The notes beneath the pieces were generated by a model. It did not search any database, was not told the origin of the DNA, and worked only from the letters and a program-made list of their open reading frames with translations. Made by a program: the position numbers and the translations under genes. Positions 16,251-25,699 of a stretch of 33,962 bases of DNA are shown piece after piece. This stretch comes from Acidimicrobiales bacterium (GTDB lineage: Bacteria; Actinomycetota; Acidimicrobiia; Acidimicrobiales; RAAP-2), in NCBI GenBank assembly GCA_017883135.1, contig JADGOE010000032.1:1-33962 (forward strand), read 5' to 3'. Numbering within the stretch: the first letter of the stretch is position 1; every line of letters begins with the position of its first letter.

Positions 16251-17246
16251 TCAGACCCCGTCGCACCACGATGCGATCGCCCTCATCGCTCGGGTCTTCA
16301 GGTCTGGCGGAGCGCCGCTGTGCTCGAGCGACGAGCGTGCACAGTCGGCCAACGTCGCGTCGTCGAAACCAAGCCGATGGCGGCAGAGCTCGTACTCGTC
16401 GAGCAGTCCCACTCCGAACAGCAGGGGATCGTCGGCATTGATGCTGCAGGGAACTCCTGCTGCGAGCAGGTGGGGTAGGGGGTGTTCTTCGATCGTGGGG
16501 ACGACCGACAACACCAGGTTCGACGTCGGGCAGACGTCCAAGCAGATCTGGTCGCGGGCCAGCCGGGCGACGAGATCGACGTCGACGACAGCTTGGACCC
16601 CGTGCTGGACCCGATCCGCGCCCAGCACGTCGATGGCGCCCACTACCGACGCGGCGCCGCCATGTTCCCCTGCGTGGGGTGTGCTCAGGAGCCCTGCCTC
16701 CCTGGCGATCGCGAACGCCCGCTCGAAGACCTCGGGAGGCGCGGCCAACTCGTCGTTGGCCAACCCGAATGCCACCACACCCTTGCCGGCGAAGTCCGCA
16801 GCCACGTGGGCAAGGTCGGCTGCTTCCCCAGGGGGGTGGGTCCGATTGGCGGTGACCACCCAGCCCACCCCGACGCCGGTGACCCTGCCGGCCTCGGCTG
16901 CGGCGGCGATCAGCGACGACATCTCGGCGGCACGAGAGCCGTGGCCTCGGTTGCCGGTCGGGTGCACGGAGATCTCGATCCACACGGCGCCATCCCGGGC
17001 GGCGTCCTCGAGCACCTCGCCGACGAGCCGGGCCAAGTCGTGACCAGACCGGAGCACGCCACACGCAGCGGCGTACAGCTCTTGGAAATCAGCGAAGGTG
17101 GCGAATCGCGGGCCGATCTCCGGTATCGGCACGGCGTAGCCGACAGAGAGCTCGTGCAAGGTCGCCGGCCGCATCGCCCCTTCCAGATGGACGTGAAGGT
17201 GGGCTTTGGGAAGGTCGACGAGGGTGCGGTGAACGGCGGTGGGCAT
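16251..17246 (-). CDS. add: Adenosine deaminase
   Basis: Hydrolytic deaminase of adenosine (and probably deoxyadenosine) to inosine for purine salvage; zinc enzyme with a TIM-barrel fold. The 331-residue product shows all the hallmarks: zinc His18 and His20 in KAHLHVHLEGAMRP, GLANDE, the HAGE motif in TPHAGEHGG, RVQHGV, CPTSNL, and the metal/catalytic Asp pair in INADDP. The start is ATG at 17246, with AAGGAG 6 nt upstream; the open frame further up is Arg/Pro-rich and not conserved in character. Substrates such as 6-aminodeoxyfutalosine are handled by close relatives, so strict adenosine specificity is inferred. Confidence 0.92.
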   Translation of the reverse strand: MPTAVHRTLVDLPKAHLHVHLEGAMRPATLHELSVGYAVPIPEIGPRFATFADFQELYAAACGVLRSGHDLARLVGEVLEDAARDGAVWIEISVHPTGNRGHGSRAAEMSSLIAAAAEAGRVTGVGVGWVVTANRTHPPGEAADLAHVAADFAGKGVVAFGLANDELAAPPEVFERAFAIAREAGLLSTPHAGEHGGAASVVGAIDVLGADRVQHGVQAVVDVDLVARLARDQICLDVCPTSNLVLSVVPTIEEHPLPHLLAAGVPCSINADDPLLFGVGLLDEYELCRHRLGFDDATLADCARSSLEHSGAPPDLKTRAMRAIASWCDGV

Positions 17247-17622
17247 GGCTGGCTCCTTGCGCGCGAAAAGTCGAGTGGACTTTCGCCGCAAGCCGGGACC
17301 ATCAGACCCTTCCCCAACGGGCCAGCTTGTGACGTGCTCAGGGTAGCGGCGCCCGGCGCCGGGGACAACTGGCAGCGTTCGCGGGAGCCGTCGACGAGCA
17401 GCCCGGGCTCCGCCGCGTGTCGTGGGGAGGCGGGTGCTGGCCTTCGGAATCACTACCCGCCGGCCGGCCGAGCTGCGACTCCGCAAACATTGCGCCCCTG
17501 TTCACAAGCAGGTTTTTCTTGCGTTTCCCTCTCGGATAGTGAAGGATGACATATCTGTAGTTACATCAGTGCTATGCGGTTTCGTCCGGAACCGCGTGGC
17601 CGAGTGGGAGGGAGGCCTGTCA
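17247..17622. other. 376-bp divergent region between add and whiB
   Basis: Gene-free. The add-proximal part is GC-rich; bases ~17500-17580 are distinctly AT-rich and probably carry the whiB promoter (candidate hexamers include ttacat at ~17559 and tatgcg at ~17573). CGCAA-ACA-TTGCG at 17482-17494 is a small inverted repeat, with another TTGCG at 17519-17523. No coding frame is convincing. Confidence 0.45.
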
Positions 17623-17901
17623 ATGGACATGGTGTCATTGATGTACGGACCCCAAGAGCGGACCTGGCAGACCAAAGCCAACTGTATGGGTGTCGATCCC
17701 GACCTCTTCTTTCCGGAGCGGGGGGCCTCCACCCGCGAGGCGAAAGAAGTGTGCCGTGGCTGCGTGGTCCGTGAGGACTGCCTCGAGTACGCCCTGGCCA
17801 ATGGCGAGAAGTTCGGAATCTGGGGTGGGCTGTCCGAGCGGGAGCGCCGCCGCCTGCGCCGCCAGCGTGCCATGCAGCGCAGGGCCACCACCGCCTCCTG
17901 A
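17623..17901 (+). CDS. whiB2: WhiB-family regulator, WhiB2/WhmD type
   Basis: A 92-residue iron-sulfur transcription factor. Four cluster cysteines are in place: Cys21, Cys44, Cys47 (CRGC) and Cys53; then the turn FGIWGG and the basic helix LSERERRRLRRQR. The segment FFPERGASTREAKEVC and CLEYAL...EKFGIWGGLSERERRRL closely resembles WhiB2/WhmD proteins, which act with the primary sigma factor in septation and, in streptomycetes, sporulation; that role is transferred from the family. ATG at 17623 has GGGAGGGAGG about 8 nt upstream; the longer frame from 17422 runs through the AT-rich promoter region and was rejected. Confidence 0.93.
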   Translation: MDMVSLMYGPQERTWQTKANCMGVDPDLFFPERGASTREAKEVCRGCVVREDCLEYALANGEKFGIWGGLSERERRRLRRQRAMQRRATTAS

Positions 17902-17911
17902 CCCACGGCGG

Positions 17912-17938
17912 GGCCGGCCTCAGCTGGGAGAGGCGGCC
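17912..17938. terminator. Hairpin at the whiB2/ftcD convergence
   Basis: ggccggcctc and gaggcggcc can pair with one bulged base, across the 3' end of the formiminotransferase gene, just after whiB2. No T run follows. Position between convergent genes suggests a terminator. Confidence 0.35.
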
Positions 17939-18837
17939 TGCATGCCTTCGAGCCGGCCCTCGATGGTCCGCTCCTCGCTGAGATCGAGCTCCGCCCAGCG
18001 ATGGCGGGGCACGGCTGCCAGCACCGCCGCCGGAGCGAGTCCGACCAACTCGGCTCGTTGCACCGAGCAGCCTTTCGTCTCCGCGCCGGACGCCACCGCG
18101 TCGAAGACGTCGAGGACGGAGACGGTGGCCGGGTCGATCAGATTGAAGCTGACCTGTGCACCGACCTCCACGGCCAGGCCCAGGCTGCGTACGGCCGGTC
18201 CGCGCAACTCGTTCGCCAGCGAACGTGCCACCGCCAACGCCTGGGTGCGCTCTTCGTCGGGAGCGCTGCCGGATGGACCGGCGATCCAGAGGTTGTAGGC
18301 CACCAACACCGGCCTGGCGCCGACGGCCGATGCGCCTGCGGTGGGATGGGGCACCGGCGGACCGGTGTCTGGTGCCAACGTTCGGAAGGCTGTTCGGCGT
18401 ACCTCGGGCAACGAGCGCTCGGGGCCGTACAGGAAGCAGGGCACCTGCAACGTGGTCCCGGCCCAGTCGGCAAAGCGATCTCTTGCGTCGAGCACGTCGG
18501 ACCACGCATCATCCGGCAAGGTGGTCGCTGCCGTCGCTCGTCCGCCGGCTGGAAGCGGCACGAACGGAACCACATCGGCAGCTCCCAGACGCGGATGGAT
18601 GCCGGCATGGGTTCGCAGATCGATGCGTGCGACGGCCTCGGCGACCACTTGGCGGGCCGCCGCTTCCACGGCGCCCAGCTCGCCGCCGAGCGTCAGTACC
18701 GAGCGGTGGTGCTCCGAGTCAGAATGGACATCGAGCACCGCGCGCCCGCCGGCGATACGCACCGCATCAATGGTCTGCCTGTTGCGCCCTTCGCTGATGT
18801 TGATGACGCACTCGGCGACAACCTCGGTGGCGGGCAC
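17920..18837 (-). CDS. Glutamate formiminotransferase (FTCD N-terminal domain family)
   Basis: 305 residues resembling the formiminotransferase half of FTCD, which moves the formimino group of N-formimino-glutamate to tetrahydrofolate in histidine degradation. Signature pieces: ECVINISEGRN at the N-terminus, DVHSDSEHHRSVLTLGG, THAGIHPRLGAADVVPFVPL, and PCFLYGPE. The cyclodeaminase domain is absent, and no other histidine-degradation gene lies nearby, so the cellular substrate may differ. Start is GTG at 18837, 22 bp after the whiB gene on the same strand, suggesting one transcript. Confidence 0.85.
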   Translation of the reverse strand: MPATEVVAECVINISEGRNRQTIDAVRIAGGRAVLDVHSDSEHHRSVLTLGGELGAVEAAARQVVAEAVARIDLRTHAGIHPRLGAADVVPFVPLPAGGRATAATTLPDDAWSDVLDARDRFADWAGTTLQVPCFLYGPERSLPEVRRTAFRTLAPDTGPPVPHPTAGASAVGARPVLVAYNLWIAGPSGSAPDEERTQALAVARSLANELRGPAVRSLGLAVEVGAQVSFNLIDPATVSVLDVFDAVASGAETKGCSVQRAELVGLAPAAVLAAVPRHRWAELDLSEERTIEGRLEGMQAASPS

Positions 18838-18859
18838 ATCAGGACCGGCGAGTCACGCC

Positions 18860-19102
18860 TCAGACGGAGACGGTGTGCCCGACCCGACGACGGCGGAGCA
18901 TCCGGCGGCGTTCGCGCTCGGACGTCCCGCCCCACACGCCGTGGTCGACGCGCTCTTCGAGTGCATATTGGAGGCATGCCTCCGACACGTGGCACTCCGC
19001 GCAGATGCGCTGGGCAGCTTGTACGCCCACGCCGTCACTCGGAAAGAAGATGGTGGGAGAGAGCTCCTTGCACCTTCCCACGCTCATCCAGTCCGTTTCC
19101 AT
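18860..19102 (-). CDS. WhiB-family regulator (second copy, subtype unclear)
   Basis: An 80-residue WhiB protein with Cys11, Cys34, Cys37 (CAEC) and Cys43 for the iron-sulfur cluster, the turn HGVWGG, and TSERERRRMLRRRR as the basic end. It lacks the EKGGSTREAK segment of WhiB2 and does not fit a named subgroup with certainty. Start ATG at 19102 with GGAGGG immediately upstream; extension to 19186 is unlikely. It probably leads a transcript with the formiminotransferase gene and is divergent from htrA. Confidence 0.9.
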   Translation of the reverse strand: METDWMSVGRCKELSPTIFFPSDGVGVQAAQRICAECHVSEACLQYALEERVDHGVWGGTSERERRRMLRRRRVGHTVSV

Positions 19103-19197
19103 GTTCCCTCCGTCGATCTCGAGAATGCAGCGGTAGGTGCTGAGTATGAGGTGCGCCCACCCTGATGCCGCCGCCATCCGTTGCACAGCTAGTGTCG

Positions 19198-19226
19198 CAT
19201 TTCAGGGCGTCGGGTAGTGTGAAATG
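19198..19226. promoter_or_regulatory. Inverted repeat around the htrA -10 region
   Basis: CATTTCA (19198-19204) and TGAAATG (19220-19226) form 7-bp arms 15 nt apart. A TAGTGT -10-like box (19215-19220) lies between and touches the second arm; another TAGTGT lies at 19190-19195. An operator at this promoter is possible but unproven. Confidence 0.4.
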
Positions 19227-19237
19227 AGCCGGTATTG

Positions 19238-20836
<1,599 letters not shown>

Positions 20837-20873
20837 GATCCTCGGTGCCGCAATCCCAGGAGGAACAACTGCC

Positions 20874-21239
20874 ATGACCCCGGTCACCGACGAACAGACG
20901 CCCCCCGAGGAGGGCGAAGAGCCCCAACCCCCGGTCGGCCACGTCCGGGTCGTCTACCTCGGGCCGGTGGCACCCCACTGGGAGGTCCGCTCCGACTACG
21001 GAGACGATGCCCTGATCGAGGAGTTCCGGCGCCGGACCATGGCCCGGCTGGTCTTGTTGCCGCCTCACGACCCCCAGTACCGGCGCAATCGCGAGCGGGT
21101 GATCCGCGATGCGGAGCGGGAGAACATCCTCCTCGAATGGGACTTGGGAGTACCCGAGGAGGAAGTCGTCGCCGCTCCCGTGGAGAACGCGGGCGCCGAC
21201 ACCCCGGCAGCTGAAGTCGTACCGCCCGCCGAAGCCTGA
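20874..21239 (+). CDS. Small acidic protein of unknown function
   Basis: 121 residues. A strong ribosome binding site (AGGAGG, 10-nt gap) supports the start. The ends are Pro/Glu-rich and likely disordered. The middle (~22-95) looks folded: VRVVYLGPVAPHWEVRSDYGD, FRRRTMARLVLLPP and RRNRERVIRDAERENILLEW. No family was recognised. It lies 37 bp after htrA on the same strand, and could share its transcript. Confidence 0.7.
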   Translation: MTPVTDEQTPPEEGEEPQPPVGHVRVVYLGPVAPHWEVRSDYGDDALIEEFRRRTMARLVLLPPHDPQYRRNRERVIRDAERENILLEWDLGVPEEEVVAAPVENAGADTPAAEVVPPAEA

Positions 21240-21274
21240 TCCGCCGCGAGGGTCGGGCTCTGCCTTCGGGGAGG

Positions 21275-22537
21275 TCAGTCGTTGATGGGACCGTCGAGCT
21301 CGGGAAGGCTGATGCGTTCCAACCACAGGCCGGGTGCATCCACCTCCGGTGGCGTCGGGAGGTTGCGGGCCGACGACCAAAGCCGCGACAGCCCTTCGTC
21401 CCCAGCACGCTCGAGGACTCCGTCGATGAAGGACCGGCCCCGGTCGACTTGGGTCTGATCGAGGTCGAGGCCGAACAGCGCTCCTGCTGCTTCTTCCCCC
21501 TTGCCCCGTTGGATGCGGCGGCGGTACCACGCCTCGGCCAGCTGGGTGTGGGAGCCGACGAGGTTCCGACCGACCTGGTCGGCCACATGATCGGCGTAGG
21601 CGTCGATGACCACGGCCAGCGCTGTCAGTTGATCGGAAGATCGCCGCGACTCGGGGGTCAGCAGTTCGCCGAGGAGTGCCTCCGGATCGCCGAACATTCC
21701 CTGGAGCGACTCGAGATCCATCCCCCCCGGAGCATCGATGGCATCGGGGTTGCCGAGCCCTCCGAGGCGCGCGGCAAGGTCTTGTTGGGCCGCGGCCGAC
21801 GACACGGCCAGCGCCATCAGCAGCTCTTCCATCCGCGCCCTGATCGGCGGCCTGGTCAACACGGTGTTGGTGGCCAGCTCGCGTGCGCATACCCAGATGA
21901 GGGCCTCCTCCTCGGGCAGGCTCCAGTCCTCGGCAAAGGAGCTGATGTTGGAGGTGACCAGAAGGAGCTCGTCCGAAGGTGCCCAGGGAAGCGCCAACGG
22001 GTACTGGCCGAGTGTCCGCTGGGACAGGTGCCCCACCACTGAACCGACCTGCAGCCCGAAGAACATCGGCCCGATGGCGGTCGCCCACTGACCGATGAGA
22101 CCGGCCAAGCCACCCGTCGGATCATCACCGAGCGGCTCCGGCGGCTCCGGCGGCTGAGCCGGCTCGGTCGGAGGGGCGGAGGCGGTAGACGGGTTGGGTG
22201 CGGCCATGGCCGCGAGCACGGGGCGCCACGACTCGAGTGCGCGGATCGTCCAGTCACCTCTTCCTACGGGCACACAGGTCAATCGGCGTCCATCCGGCGT
22301 GACCGGCATGCCGGTGACCTCGATCACATTGAGCTCGGCCACCCGCGAGAGCTGCTCGACCTGAATCCTCTGGATGGGCTCCACGTTGGGCTCGGTCGCC
22401 CCTCCGGTCGCCACGTTGAGCGCGAACGACCGCGTCATCTCCCATTGGTCGGGAGCGTTGGTCCCGAGCATGTTCATCAGGTCACCGAGCAAGGATTGGA
22501 ATGGGTTTCCCGCGTCCTCGGGTTCGGGCGGTGCCAT
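21275..22537 (-). CDS. DUF2342-family protein with degenerate zinc motif
   Basis: 420 residues. The overall pattern is that of the actinobacterial DUF2342 'zinc-dependent metalloprotease/putative hydrolase' family (e.g. Rv3195): an N-terminal half ending in LSQRTLGQYPLALPW, WVCARELATNTVL in the middle, then DAYADHVADQVGRNLVGSHTQL, RRRIQRGKGEEAAGALFGLDLDQTQVDRG and LPTPPEVDAPGLWLERI at the end. Where relatives have HExxH after WVCL, this one reads RELAT (219-223): both zinc His are lost, Glu220 kept. It is thus probably not a working peptidase. Start ATG at 22537 is supported by a leaderless -10; it lies 9 bp after the pseudo-HtrA gene. Confidence 0.82.
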   Translation of the reverse strand: MAPPEPEDAGNPFQSLLGDLMNMLGTNAPDQWEMTRSFALNVATGGATEPNVEPIQRIQVEQLSRVAELNVIEVTGMPVTPDGRRLTCVPVGRGDWTIRALESWRPVLAAMAAPNPSTASAPPTEPAQPPEPPEPLGDDPTGGLAGLIGQWATAIGPMFFGLQVGSVVGHLSQRTLGQYPLALPWAPSDELLLVTSNISSFAEDWSLPEEEALIWVCARELATNTVLTRPPIRARMEELLMALAVSSAAAQQDLAARLGGLGNPDAIDAPGGMDLESLQGMFGDPEALLGELLTPESRRSSDQLTALAVVIDAYADHVADQVGRNLVGSHTQLAEAWYRRRIQRGKGEEAAGALFGLDLDQTQVDRGRSFIDGVLERAGDEGLSRLWSSARNLPTPPEVDAPGLWLERISLPELDGPIND

Positions 22538-22543
22538 GCCCTC

Positions 22544-22549
22544 ATGCTA
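22544..22549 (-). promoter_or_regulatory. -10 box TAGCAT for the DUF2342 gene, made from the upstream stop codon
   Basis: On the minus strand TAGCAT spans 22549-22544 and ends 6 nt before the ATG at 22537. Its first three bases are the TAG stop of the preceding gene. It fits leaderless transcription. Confidence 0.5.
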
Positions 22550-23905
22550 CGACGATGACTCATCCCCCGGTGCATCGGTCCCCACGGAACCCAGCACGAC
22601 GGAGCTGGTGAGCGTGGTTCCTGCCCGTTGGTAGGTCACGTCCAGCGCAGTTCCGGGTGGGTCGGGATAGAGCCTGGTGCGGAGTTCGGCGATCGAGTGC
22701 ACCTGGTACCCGTCGATCCCGACGACGACATCTCCGGGCTCCAACCCGCCGGCCGCCGCGGGACTGCCACTTCGGATCGCGCTGATGTGGGCACCCTCGG
22801 CGGCCGATGGCCGGGTGGCGGGGAGGGACGAGGTGGTTGACGAAGCACCCGGTGAACCGAGTGCAGGGGTGACGGTGGCCACCACCGGGGAGGTGGTGCT
22901 GTCGCTGCCGGCGACGCCCAACCAACCATGATCCACGGTTCCCGAGGAGACCAGTTGGCGGGCGACGCCCAGTACGACTTCAGCCGGCAGGAAGACCGAC
23001 AGGGTCGACGCCCCTGACGGCATCACTTCTTCGAGAATGCCCGAAACGTCGCCGTTCTTGGCGAGGAGCGGGCACCCGATGTCGAGGGTGGCCAAGGGCG
23101 TGGAGACGACCGTTGCGGCGAAGGAGGAGGTGACAGCCCCGACACTGAGGGGTATGCCCACAGAATGCACGGTTCCGACGTAGGCGCGGGCCAACGCCGT
23201 GAGTGCCCGCGGCCCGGGCTCCATGGCCACTGCCATGACCACCGTCCCGACGGAGAGGTCACCGTCGTTGAAGATGGCCGCCGGCAGGTCATCGGCGATA
23301 CGAAGCACACCTACGCCCGAGTTCCGGTCGACGCCGACCACGGCAGCGGGTTGGCGGGTCCCATTGGGCTCGACGGCAGTGATCGACCTGGCACCGACGA
23401 GGGCCTTGGAGGCGGTGACGATGACGCCTCCCGACTCAGCCACAAGCCCGGTGGTGACGGACGTTCCGGTCCGCCTTACGACGACGAGGGCCACGGTCGA
23501 AGGGCGGATGGAGGTCAGTATGGCCTGCTCGGCAGAGCTGGCCACTGGAGCCATGCCGGCCTCGGTGGTCGGTGCGCCGGTCAACGACCCCACACCCGGG
23601 ATCGTCGACGGTGTGCTCTGGTCGGCCCTGCCCGTGCTGGCCATCACCAGACCGGCGGTCACCAGGACGAGGACGAAGCATACGGTGGCCCCACCGACGA
23701 CCCAGGGCCCCGTTCGCGTATGGCTGAGGGCCGGCGGGGCTCCGTCGAGAGACGACAACGCGTAGCCGGGCACCGACGACGCCGACTCGGACGGATGACG
23801 CCACAGCCGGTCATCCGGCGGGATCCACCCGCGGAACCGGTTGCCCTCGTCGAACCAGTCGTCGTCAGGATCGCCCCCCGACACCTTCTGATCCTCGTCG
23901 TCCAC
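22547..23905 (-). CDS. HtrA-fold PDZ membrane protein lacking the catalytic triad
   Basis: 452 residues from GTG 23905. The N-terminus has an acidic stretch and WIPPDDRLWRHPSE, then one transmembrane helix (~67-90), a degenerate trypsin-like domain (~125-330) and a PDZ domain (~375-450; GSPAAAGGLEPGDVVVGIDG). The expected His site reads VTASKALV (163-170), the Asp site NSGVGVL (195-201) and the Ser site LDIGCPLL (274-281), so all three catalytic residues appear replaced. It may sense or bind misfolded proteins or act as a scaffold. GTG 23905 is chosen because TAACCT ends 7 nt upstream; the longer frame to 24007 would run across the promoter region shared with the divergent mreB. Confidence 0.8.
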   Translation of the reverse strand: MDDEDQKVSGGDPDDDWFDEGNRFRGWIPPDDRLWRHPSESASSVPGYALSSLDGAPPALSHTRTGPWVVGGATVCFVLVLVTAGLVMASTGRADQSTPSTIPGVGSLTGAPTTEAGMAPVASSAEQAILTSIRPSTVALVVVRRTGTSVTTGLVAESGGVIVTASKALVGARSITAVEPNGTRQPAAVVGVDRNSGVGVLRIADDLPAAIFNDGDLSVGTVVMAVAMEPGPRALTALARAYVGTVHSVGIPLSVGAVTSSFAATVVSTPLATLDIGCPLLAKNGDVSGILEEVMPSGASTLSVFLPAEVVLGVARQLVSSGTVDHGWLGVAGSDSTTSPVVATVTPALGSPGASSTTSSLPATRPSAAEGAHISAIRSGSPAAAGGLEPGDVVVGIDGYQVHSIAELRTRLYPDPPGTALDVTYQRAGTTLTSSVVLGSVGTDAPGDESSS

Positions 23906-23912
23906 GGGCCCG

Positions 23913-23918
23913 AGGTTA
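23913..23918 (-). promoter_or_regulatory. -10 box TAACCT for the pseudo-HtrA gene
   Basis: Minus-strand TAACCT (23918-23913) ends 7 nt before GTG 23905 and matches TAnnnT, consistent with a leaderless start. Confidence 0.45.
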
Positions 23919-24015
23919 CTGATGGCGGCATCCTTTTGGGCGTCGCCTCGTCCGATGCGGTGGCCGGCAGGGACGGCGACCGTTGGCTCCACTCCGGCTC
24001 GGGACACCGTGGCCC

Positions 24016-24021
24016 TACGAT
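24016..24021 (+). promoter_or_regulatory. -10 box TACGAT for mreB
   Basis: TACGAT ends 6 nt before GTG 24028. No ribosome binding site is present, so a leaderless transcript is likely. Confidence 0.5.
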
Positions 24022-24027
24022 GACGGG

Positions 24028-25032
24028 GTGGCCCGGGACCTCGCGATCGACCTCGGCACGGCCAACACCCTCGTCTTTGCCAAGGGGCGGGGGATCGTGT
24101 TGAACCAGCCGACGGTCATCGCCCTCAACACCAGGACCCGCGAGGTTCTGGCAGTGGGCAACGAAGCGTGGCAGATGATCGGGCGGACCCCTGGCTACAT
24201 CGTGGCGGTCAGGCCACTGCGTGAGGGTGCGATCACCGACTTCGACATCACCGAGCGAATGATCCGGCTCCTCCTGCGACGAGCCGGTGTCACCAAGTTC
24301 AATCGACCCAGGGTGCTGATCTGCGTACCATCGGCGATCACCTCGGTGGAGCGCCGCGCAGTCAAAGAGGCAGCCCGCCGTGCCGGCGCGTCGGCGGCCC
24401 ACCTGATCGAGCAGCCCATGGCGGCAGCCATCGGGGCCGGCCTCGACATCCACGAGCCGGTGGGCAACATGGTGGTCGACGTGGGTGGTGGCACCACGGA
24501 GACAGCGGTCATCTCGCTCGGCGGAGTAGTCGCCTCGAGGGCAATTCGTTGCGGCGGATTCGACATGGATGCGGCCATCCAGCAGTACGTGCGCCACGAG
24601 CACGGGATCGCCATCGGCGAACGCACCGGCGAGGAGCTGAAGCTGGCCATCGGCTCCGCGCTCCCGTACACCGACGAAGTGAAGGCGGAGGTCAGGGGTC
24701 GCGAGGTGACCACCGGTCTCCCCAAGACGGTGGTCCTGTCGCCCGAAGAAGTGAGGTACGCGCTGGCCGAGCAGGTCGACTTGATCGTCGACACCGTGAT
24801 CGGCTGCCTCTCCGAGTCGCCGCCCGAGCTGGCCCAGGACATCATCTACGAGGGCATCCACCTGGTGGGTGGGGGAGCCTTGCTCCGGGGCCTGGCCAAC
24901 CGGTTGGCCGACGAGACCGAAGTGCCGGTCCACCTGGTGGCCACCCCGCTCGAGTGTGTGGTGCTCGGCGCCGGAATGTGCCTCGACTCCTTCGACAGCC
25001 TCCGGCCGATCTTCGCCGCGGCGGAGTCCTGA
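24028..25032 (+). CDS. mreB: Rod-shape determining protein MreB (actin homologue)
   Basis: 334 residues of the bacterial actin fold. Phosphate-1 loop DLGTANTLVF at the N-terminus, PTVIALN, CVPSAITSVERRAVKEA, HLIEQPMAAAIGAGLD, the phosphate-2 loop VVDVGGGTTETAVISLGG, GGFDMDAAI, and IHLVGGGALLRGLANRL near the end all match MreB/Mbl. It polymerises under the membrane to guide wall synthesis. It stands alone here: no mreC, mreD, rodA or pbp2 next to it, unlike the usual mreBCD order. Start is GTG 24028. Divergent from the pseudo-HtrA gene and convergent with a HEAT-repeat gene. Confidence 0.95.
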   Translation: MARDLAIDLGTANTLVFAKGRGIVLNQPTVIALNTRTREVLAVGNEAWQMIGRTPGYIVAVRPLREGAITDFDITERMIRLLLRRAGVTKFNRPRVLICVPSAITSVERRAVKEAARRAGASAAHLIEQPMAAAIGAGLDIHEPVGNMVVDVGGGTTETAVISLGGVVASRAIRCGGFDMDAAIQQYVRHEHGIAIGERTGEELKLAIGSALPYTDEVKAEVRGREVTTGLPKTVVLSPEEVRYALAEQVDLIVDTVIGCLSESPPELAQDIIYEGIHLVGGGALLRGLANRLADETEVPVHLVATPLECVVLGAGMCLDSFDSLRPIFAAAES

Positions 25033-25069
25033 GCGCCCCGGGTCCCCGGTCGACAAAGGGCAGAGGTGC

Positions 25070-25690
25070 TCACTCGACGGCCAAGAGGTCCTCGGCCACC
25101 TGGCGGACCTGCCAGTCGCGATCGTCGAGGCAGTGGCGGAGTGCGGCCTCGACCGTGGGCCCCTCGAACGCGGCCAGGGCGACCGCCGCCCGGCGCCGGA
25201 TGGATGGCTTGTCCCCGAACGCTTCGAGTACGGCCGGCAGGCCGGCGGGATCGCCGATCGCCCCGAGGGCGGCCACCGCGGCCTCCCGACAGAGGGGGTC
25301 GGAGTGTCCCGACGCGGTGGAGGCCAACTCGGTGAGTGCGGGTACCAACGACCGATCCTCCCGTTCGCCCGATGCCCAGGCGGCCATCTCCACCACCGAG
25401 GAGTCGGTGTCGTCCAAGGCGGCGGCGAGGTCCACGTTAGGGAACCGCGCCGCCAATTCGCAGGCTCGACGCCGCACCAGGGGAACCTCGTCCTCCAGAC
25501 CTCGGCGGAGGTCGCCGTCGGTCAGGACCCCGAGCCGGTCGAGGGCACCGAGGGCGGTGGCCCGGACCGACGCAGAACCGTCGGCCATCCCAGCGCGCGC
25601 GGTGGGCTCGTCTCCGAGGTGGCCGGAGAGCGCCACGGTCCGTCGGCGCTCGGTGACGCTCCGAACTGGAGGTTCCGTGGCAGGCTTCAC
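25070..25690 (-). CDS. HEAT-repeat protein
   Basis: About 206 residues made of helical repeats: SVRATALGALDRLG, LVRRRACELAARFP, SVVEMAAWASGE, LCREAAVAALGAIGDPAGLPAVLEA, SIRRRAAVALAAFE, and WQVRQVAEDLLA at the end. These HEAT/PBS-lyase-like repeats serve protein binding; no catalytic residues are seen. The GTG at 25690 is chosen because repeats begin soon after; upstream codons are antisense to the divergent PDZ-Lon gene, whose ATG is at 25700, leaving only 9 bp between the two starts. Partner unknown. Confidence 0.78.
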   Translation of the reverse strand: MKPATEPPVRSVTERRRTVALSGHLGDEPTARAGMADGSASVRATALGALDRLGVLTDGDLRRGLEDEVPLVRRRACELAARFPNVDLAAALDDTDSSVVEMAAWASGEREDRSLVPALTELASTASGHSDPLCREAAVAALGAIGDPAGLPAVLEAFGDKPSIRRRAAVALAAFEGPTVEAALRHCLDDRDWQVRQVAEDLLAVE

Positions 25691-25699
25691 CTCACCACT

